Origin: Pelecanus crispus
Lineage: Eukaryota; Chordata; Aves; Pelecaniformes; Pelecanidae
DNA length: 64,000 bases
Reading direction: 5' to 3'
Assembly: GCF_030463565.1 (NCBI RefSeq)
Contig: NC_134644.1
Location: 124,745,388 to 124,809,387, forward strand
In this document: in pieces, positions 57,652 to 64,000 of the stretch
Numbering within the stretch: the first letter of the stretch is position 1
Layout of the letters: each line of letters starts with the position of its first letter
The notes under the pieces: model-generated
Databases searched by the model: none
What the model was told of the DNA's origin: nothing
Seen by the model: only the letters and a program-made list of their open reading frames with translations
Position numbers and translations under genes: made by a program

Positions 57652-59092
57652 GCCCCCCAACTTCTAGGCATTATTTACTGCACTGCTCTGTTATAATTGT
57701 TGGATGGCATCTACTGGAAATTTGAGTTCATGTTGTTTTCCAAAAAAAACCCCAAAGATTGAAAGCATTAAAGTAATCTTACTATTATTTATACTTGTTT
57801 TAAATGAGATAACACAGGAGAAAATGAAGAGACTGCTACAGAAGAGAGAAATGCATGAGTTCTCACTTGTGATTTCATTTGAAAGTTAAACAAAAACCTT
57901 CCTGGACAGGCATCTCAAAATGATACTTAATAAATAAATAAAACATCAAACCCCAAAGACCAGCTTTTCCAGAGTAAAGTCACTGTGTTTGCAAAGAAAG
58001 CACTGAAGGGAAACAAGTAGATACCAGAAACTTCTCTGTACCACACACAGGTATTGATTTGGAAGAGTTTGGTATGCATGAGAACTGCAAGACTGCATCC
58101 TAGGAAAATGAAAAGGAGGTACACCACTTTCTGCTGCCTGGAATCCTTCCACCAAATGGAGGATTTGCTCCTGTGGCTTTCCCAAAAAGCTCTCATGGCT
58201 AACAGAAAAATAGGGGAGGAAAAGCACCCCAAAAATCAAGGCTGACAAAGTACGAAGCATGTCCCAGTCTCCCCATTCCTTCATAGTGTATCCCCTTGCA
58301 CCTCAATTAGGCTGCTCTGCACAGGCCCCAGTACAGTCAGCAGAAAATGAGAGGAAACGTTTCTAAATATATAGTGCTAAGGGAATACACGACTGATCTC
58401 AACAGCCACACACAGGCAAGTGGAAATGTTTCTGCCAAGTTAGTTATGGCCCTGGTCATACCCATCACGGGCTGCTCTCATTCATTCCACTGCAGACTAC
58501 AGCTCCACTAATACTGTCTTGTTCTCAGTCCTTTCTTACTGTCTACAGGCAAGCCCTTACTTATCCTTTCAACTATACCAACACAATGCTTGCAGAAATC
58601 AATTTATCTTTAAGATGCTGGATTCTGACAGACAAATAAATTAATGGTCTACAACAAATACTAAATTGATGCAGCATCTTCAGGATCTGAGATGGATTTG
58701 AAGGCATATATAATACAAGCAAAATTGACAAATGATCTTTAATAAAGATTTCCCAACATACATAACTATGTTGTCTATCTATAGGTTTATCTATATATTT
58801 TTACAGTACCTTGGGGTTGCCAACAGAACAAAATTGCAACCACTCAGGCTGGAATTTGCCGTGAGATCATTTTATTTCTTTTTCTTTTGTCTCAACATAC
58901 AGGTCTTGGCCATTTCTGAAAGTGACAGTAGGAAAAACAGTTGCTTTACTCCTACAAATGCCCATGCTAACTACCTTGACAAGGCCCATCGCAGGGATGC
59001 GGTACTGTTCTTGACCGCTGCAGCTATAAACCACAAATAATTAAGTATCTTTAACTACTCTTCTCTTTAGCTAAAAGATCCAGCTTCTCCTT

Positions 59093-59117
59093 AACAACTG
59101 TAAGGAACAACTGTAAT
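59093..59117. repeat. Direct duplication, 13-base unit
   Basis: Two adjacent copies of AACAACTGTAAGG, the second diverging at its last two bases. A local duplication in intron 2. Confidence 0.7.
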
Positions 59118-62100
59118 TCCCAAAGCTCCTGACCTCATAGGAGGCATGTGCTGCCCTTGAAATCACTTTTCATCACCCGTTTTCTCTAAACAAGTGGCAG
59201 AGAAGTAGCTTACAGAGAAGGGGCCATAGAGGCCAGATGAGCACTGGGAAAGCCTTGTGGTGTTGCTGCTCAGAGAACACATACCATGAGTGATTCCCCC
59301 TGCCTGCAAATTCTTCAGATTTGCAAATCTGCAAACTGACAAGACAACTATACAGAAATCCTAAAACTGTAACTATTCTGACTATCTAAACTTAAATCTG
59401 AAATCAGCAATCATTCAAGAAGGCGGCACACATGGGCAACAAAGAGCACGCAGAACACAAGATTCAGTACATCTCTATTCAGTGGCAGGAAGGCATCTAT
59501 TATCAGATGCAGAATAGGCCTGAAATGCAAAGAAAGCCAGCATTGTTGCAGGCGTTACTGGGAACAACATCCTAACTGCTTGTTACAATTATTCAAAGAA
59601 AGATGAGCTGGGACAACCCCAAGATAATATCTTTAAAATTGATAAACCAAAGCTTAATTCCTGCAATAAAACTGAAACCGAAGCAAGCACATAAAGTACT
59701 TAGGTACTACCCAGAAAACTCACGGATAAAAAATGGCTAGAGGTTGGCCTTCACAGCCCATCTCGGCAAGCTCACTATAGAGCAGCAGTGAAAGATGCAG
59801 TCAGCCTTTTAGACACGGTTGTCTTGGAGACACCAGAACACACTGCATTGATGACAAAGAAAACAAAAAGCTGGATGCACTTTCTAAGGCTTTTTAGTCT
59901 GCTCTCTTTCATGTGGAGTTTACGGAGGAGGGCCTCCCTGAGATGGGTATGCAGAGAATGTTGGCAGCAGGACCAGCTCGTTGAGGTAGAAATCCACACT
60001 TGCTTCGGACAGCGTGTCATGCAGCCCCAGAGCACCCTTTGTCCCCGGGAATGTGCGACATAGCAGCTCCAGCAAACGAGACTCACGTTTGCTCACTTTC
60101 AAGGTTTAGTTCTGCATGAGAGTTAAACCCTTCCACCTAAGGATCTTTAAGAGAAATAAAGCAAGCAACCGGTGTCTCCTGGTTTGTGCAAGGGCCCTGG
60201 CGCTGCTCTAGGGACTCGCTCTTTATCGGAGTGTCTTCTGCAAGGCTCCTTCCAAACTATAGGCAGAAATCTGGCCGTGTACTTTGAGGTAACAGAGCCA
60301 CAGTTTCCATCAGCTAGCAGAGGAATGGCTAGTGGCATTTAGGCTGTAACTATGAAAACAGCAATTTCTATGTCACTGCAATTGAGATACGCACGGAAAA
60401 GAATTTCAATGGAAGTTTATTTTTTAAAGAGACCATGAACAGTGAATCCTTCCTATTCCCACTACTGAGTAGCTCTTGTAACTCTGTAATGTGTAACTTC
60501 CATACCAAACTCCGACAGATTCTAGCTTTGTGAAGAGACAGGCCAAGCACGTAATTTTTGTCCCCCTTTAACCTGCTTGGACAGGAAGGCTATTACCATG
60601 AAGCAGCACTCAGTCTGAATGGACCTCTTCTATGCTGCACTGTAATATGTGCATCATGTACAAGGATCTTTTCAATTTGCAGTACTTTTCATTGATAATG
60701 TAATTCAGACCTACATCAGAGGATGCCATGACAACAATAGCAACTACTGGCTTTAGACACACACCATCACGTGCACCTATCAGTCCTTGAATTAAGCGCC
60801 AACACTTAGGTCTAGCGGGATAGCATGGCAACACAAGCCTAAATATATATGCTGCAAGAGTTCTGGCTCACTGTCTCCACATCTAAACCTCTTGTAGGAC
60901 AGGCGTGATACCAACTGTTACTTGCAAAGAGAGCACAGGGGTTGTAGCTGTTTCTCACAAAAAAAAAAAAAAGACAGAAGGTCTCAGCCTGCCACAGGTT
61001 GTCTGCTTGCATGAACATTTATAAATTTCCTGATTTCACGGGCTGCTGACTTTTATATGCCCACTTTAAATTCTCTGAGTACACCAAAAATTGTGCATGA
61101 TATATCCACATTTAGTTCTGACTGACAGTAGGATGGGTGAAGATGAGATGAACAGGGAAAAATTGATAATTTTTTCCACATCATAACCTCCTCTTCCTTC
61201 ATGCTGCTCCTCTCTTTCGTCTGTACAGTTGAAAAGGAGGGAAGGGGTGAGGCTACGCAAAGATAGGTGTTAACTCTTTGCCTTCCCTATCTGTTCTGAA
61301 GGGTTATAAAATGGAAGATAACAGGTACCTGACAAAGGGCTATTGGAATAATCGGCACCACCACCATCAAGTCTTAGAAGACTGCTCAACATCTTTACGT
61401 AAAACTACGCATCTGTAGTAGATGACTGCTATCCTCTCAAAAGCATGACTGGCAATAGCAGAAAACCTGGGTCAAATGATGCAAAAGATACTCAACCTGA
61501 TGGGATCAACTGCCCCTGCCATCTTTCTGAATCAGATCTGCCTATGCAATAAAGAAGTGTTAAGATCACCATCTCTCTTAATTTTGGCCCATTTGCCTTG
61601 CCACTAAATGCAAAACAGTACATTGTATTAAACGAATTGCTGACAGCAGCTCTGTTTTTTGGTACTGCTAAAAATCAGACTGTTTATAGACGCCACAATA
61701 TGGATTTTGGAATCTCATTTCAGGCATCACATAGCTTAGGCATATCCAGACCACGCCAAACATCATCAAGGCTTCCACCTTCACCTCTCAGCTGGAGAGC
61801 CTGTGATATCAGCATGGTTAAAAACAATCCAGAAATCCTGTCCCCCTGTAAAGTGTACCTCAAACACCACCCAGGACACCAGCTGACCGTAACCTTTCCA
61901 GGGCTCAGTCTGTGGTGCTTGCTTTTCTGCTAAGGCTTCAGTATCCTGCAGCAATGTCTTCTTGCAGAGGCATGCCACAAATAGGGCATACTGCCATCCA
62001 TACTGGCCACACTGCTTTACGCTCACAGCGTGAAGCTTACTTAACTGGCTGATGCTAACAAGTTCCTTTTTTGTATGTCTGTACTGTCATGGGTCCGTAC

Positions 62101-64000
62101 TTGAAACAAACAAGATGTACCCAGCACCCCAGCTTTTTCTTGGGTACAAGCCAAAAATCCAAGGAATTTGGATTGACTACTTAATGGCTGCAGCATCCTA
62201 ATGACCAGTGCTTGGTCATACTTTCTGAAGTGCAGTCTTTGACTTGTCAAACATCCAAAAGTCGAAGGGGTGCATACAATGTACACCTGTTACATATAAT
62301 GTGCATCTGCCACTACTGCCTTAAAAAAAAAAAAATTCAGCAGTGCAAGTACAAATCTGAAAACTGTCTTAGTTTTCCAGACTGACCCAATCTGGCAGAA
62401 TAAAAATGCCTCTTTGATTCATCATTTAGAATTTCTTTGATGATGAGTAAATCGATACACTCTGTGTACAGATGACCCATTCCTTGGTGTAGCTACCTGG
62501 TGTACCTGAAGCATCCGTAACAGTACAATTCAGTAAGATTTATAAAGAAAAAATATTCTGTTCCCTCAGTAAAATTAAAATCCAAACTGTCCAAGATGAT
62601 TAGGGAACATCAGTGGTACAGTGAAACATCCTGCCTCCCACAAAGGGGTCCTCTAAGATAGACAGAGGTGAATTCCACACTCATGGTATCATGATTCCTG
62701 CTGTGAATTTTATAGGAAGTTTATAGGAATCAAGCTGTGCTATCACCATTTCATACGTTGATCCCAGCAGTAAAGACCAGGCTCAGAAACACAGGAGTAT
62801 GTTTTGATGATGATGCATGAGGCAGAACACACTGTACAACATTCATTTTCCATCCATTTCCATTTTGTAGATAAACAAAAGAAATATTATGGGAGATTCA
62901 TATAGACAGCAACTGCATCTATTTTGTGATGTTGCACTGGAGACACATTCTAACAGGCAGGCAGAGCAACTGGAGGATGAACAAGCTGGACACTTGCATA
63001 TACCTCTGCATCAAAATCACTTTTCAGGTTGGATGCCTATCCACAGCCTACCTCATTCTTTTAGAGGATGCTCTCAAAGGCAGCTCATAATTGGGGCATG
63101 AGATGTTTTTACACATTGAATGCATGGACATTTGGCAAAATAATTACGTGACCATAATGTACATCCATGGTAAGGAAACTTTCAGCAAGCCCTTTAATCT
63201 TTCCCTATATCCAGTTCAAAAACCAAAAACCATGGACAAAAGTCTGCTCTTGACTCCCAGAAAAAAACCCTGAAAGCTCTAATCCTACCTTTTAAGACAA
63301 ACTATAATTAGGGTCTTCTACCACATCTATTTATAACCAGGTGCAGTTGAAAAGATAACATGCTTTTACTGATAGCTGAATTGTTCCATTGTGCCTTTGG
63401 CATTTCGGATGTCTATTAAAATTATTTCACTAGAGCAAAGCTGGGAAACAGCAAATTAGAGGTTAGCTCCTTAGAGAGCATTCCCCTCTGCCCCAGCTCA
63501 AAATCTGGGGTATCACTGCAGCTCGGTTTCCCAGAACTTTTATAAGGGTCTGTGCTCCATATGGCTGATGTACAAAGACTGCCAAATTACAAAGTTACCA
63601 CTGACAGACCTACTAGGTCCTGCTACAACAAAAATGGACATAACTGTAAAAACTAGAACCTGGAATATTTTCTTCCTTCCTGTTCTCATAAAGAGAATGC
63701 AACTCTGCACACCTATTACCATCTGGGTAGTAAACCTCTCTATGTTTTCTGTATCATCAATAATCAGCCAATGGACTAAATTTGCACAAGATTGATGCCC
63801 CCAAAATAAATATCTGCAAACTAACATATTGAAGCTTTTATTACTAAGTAGAACAGGTCTTCTCATTCTTTGCAGCAGGAGCCACTTGCTTCCATTACTC
63901 TGTTTTATGGGAATTCTGTTCCTTATTTAGACTTCATGCATGGTTTATGGATACAATTCTAAACCCAGGTCCTGTTTCCAATTTTCCAAAGCCAAACCTT

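Larger units (their letters stand above)
41157..64000 (-). other. CDH2: CDH2 intron 2, 3' portion (22.8 kb, open at the window edge)
   Basis: No exon 2 candidate was found: I looked for a minus-strand match to the expected CEDMLCKMGFPEDVH region and saw none. Vertebrate CDH2 has a very long second intron, so this fits. The stretch holds a G-quadruplex run, a minisatellite, homopolymers, an A/C tract, a homeodomain-type palindrome and GC-rich pockets. Chance reading frames of up to 144 codons are present and none is recognisable. No mobile element was identified. Confidence 0.8.

Noticed and set aside
41157..64000. Search for CDH2 exon 2 in this stretch
   Set aside because: No minus-strand segment encoding the expected cysteine-containing prodomain start with flanking splice sites was seen.

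Overview
This window is almost entirely one vertebrate gene read on the minus strand: CDH2, classical (type I) N-cadherin. I could place fourteen coding exons from the sequence. Numbered back from the terminal exon on the 16-exon plan of vertebrate CDH2, they are exons 3 to 16. The exons join in frame without a break into 849 residues plus a split first codon, ending at a TGA at 2741-2743. Exons 1 and 2 (signal peptide and start of the prodomain) are not seen and should lie beyond base 64000. Adding about 63 missing N-terminal residues gives close to the 912 residues I remember for chicken N-cadherin. The protein is near-identical to the avian one, with a few substitutions from my memory of chicken. 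The genomic background is an avian-like AT-rich intron landscape with no recognisable LINE, LTR or SINE copies. I therefore infer a bird that is probably not chicken; the species cannot be fixed from this window.

Layout, low to high coordinate (3' to 5' for the gene): 1 to about 1,520, downstream flank with no gene; about 1,520-2,740, the 3' UTR with several AATAAA signals; 2,741-2,947, exon 16; 10,229-10,393, exon 15; 21,540-21,679, exon 14; 23,434-30,187, a compact cluster of exons 13 to 8; 34,630-41,156, exons 7 to 3; 41,157-64,000, the 3' part of a very large intron 2. Together the exons encode the end of the prodomain with its furin-type RQKR site, five extracellular cadherin (EC) repeats, one transmembrane helix, the p120-catenin juxtamembrane segment and the beta-catenin-binding tail.

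I found no second protein-coding gene, no RNA gene, no CRISPR array and no intact mobile element. The noncoding part holds a 7-copy minisatellite (42,946-43,129), a textbook G-quadruplex run on the transcript strand 250 bases before exon 3, a CpG-rich promoter-like island with a TATA box in intron 7 (about 30,560-30,930), long homopolymers, A/C-rich low-complexity tracts, a homeodomain-site palindrome and a few GC-rich pockets in intron 2. I saw nothing that supports a new multi-gene system. The points most worth a second look are the intron 7 island, the intron 2 G-quadruplex and the very weak splice donor of exon 10.
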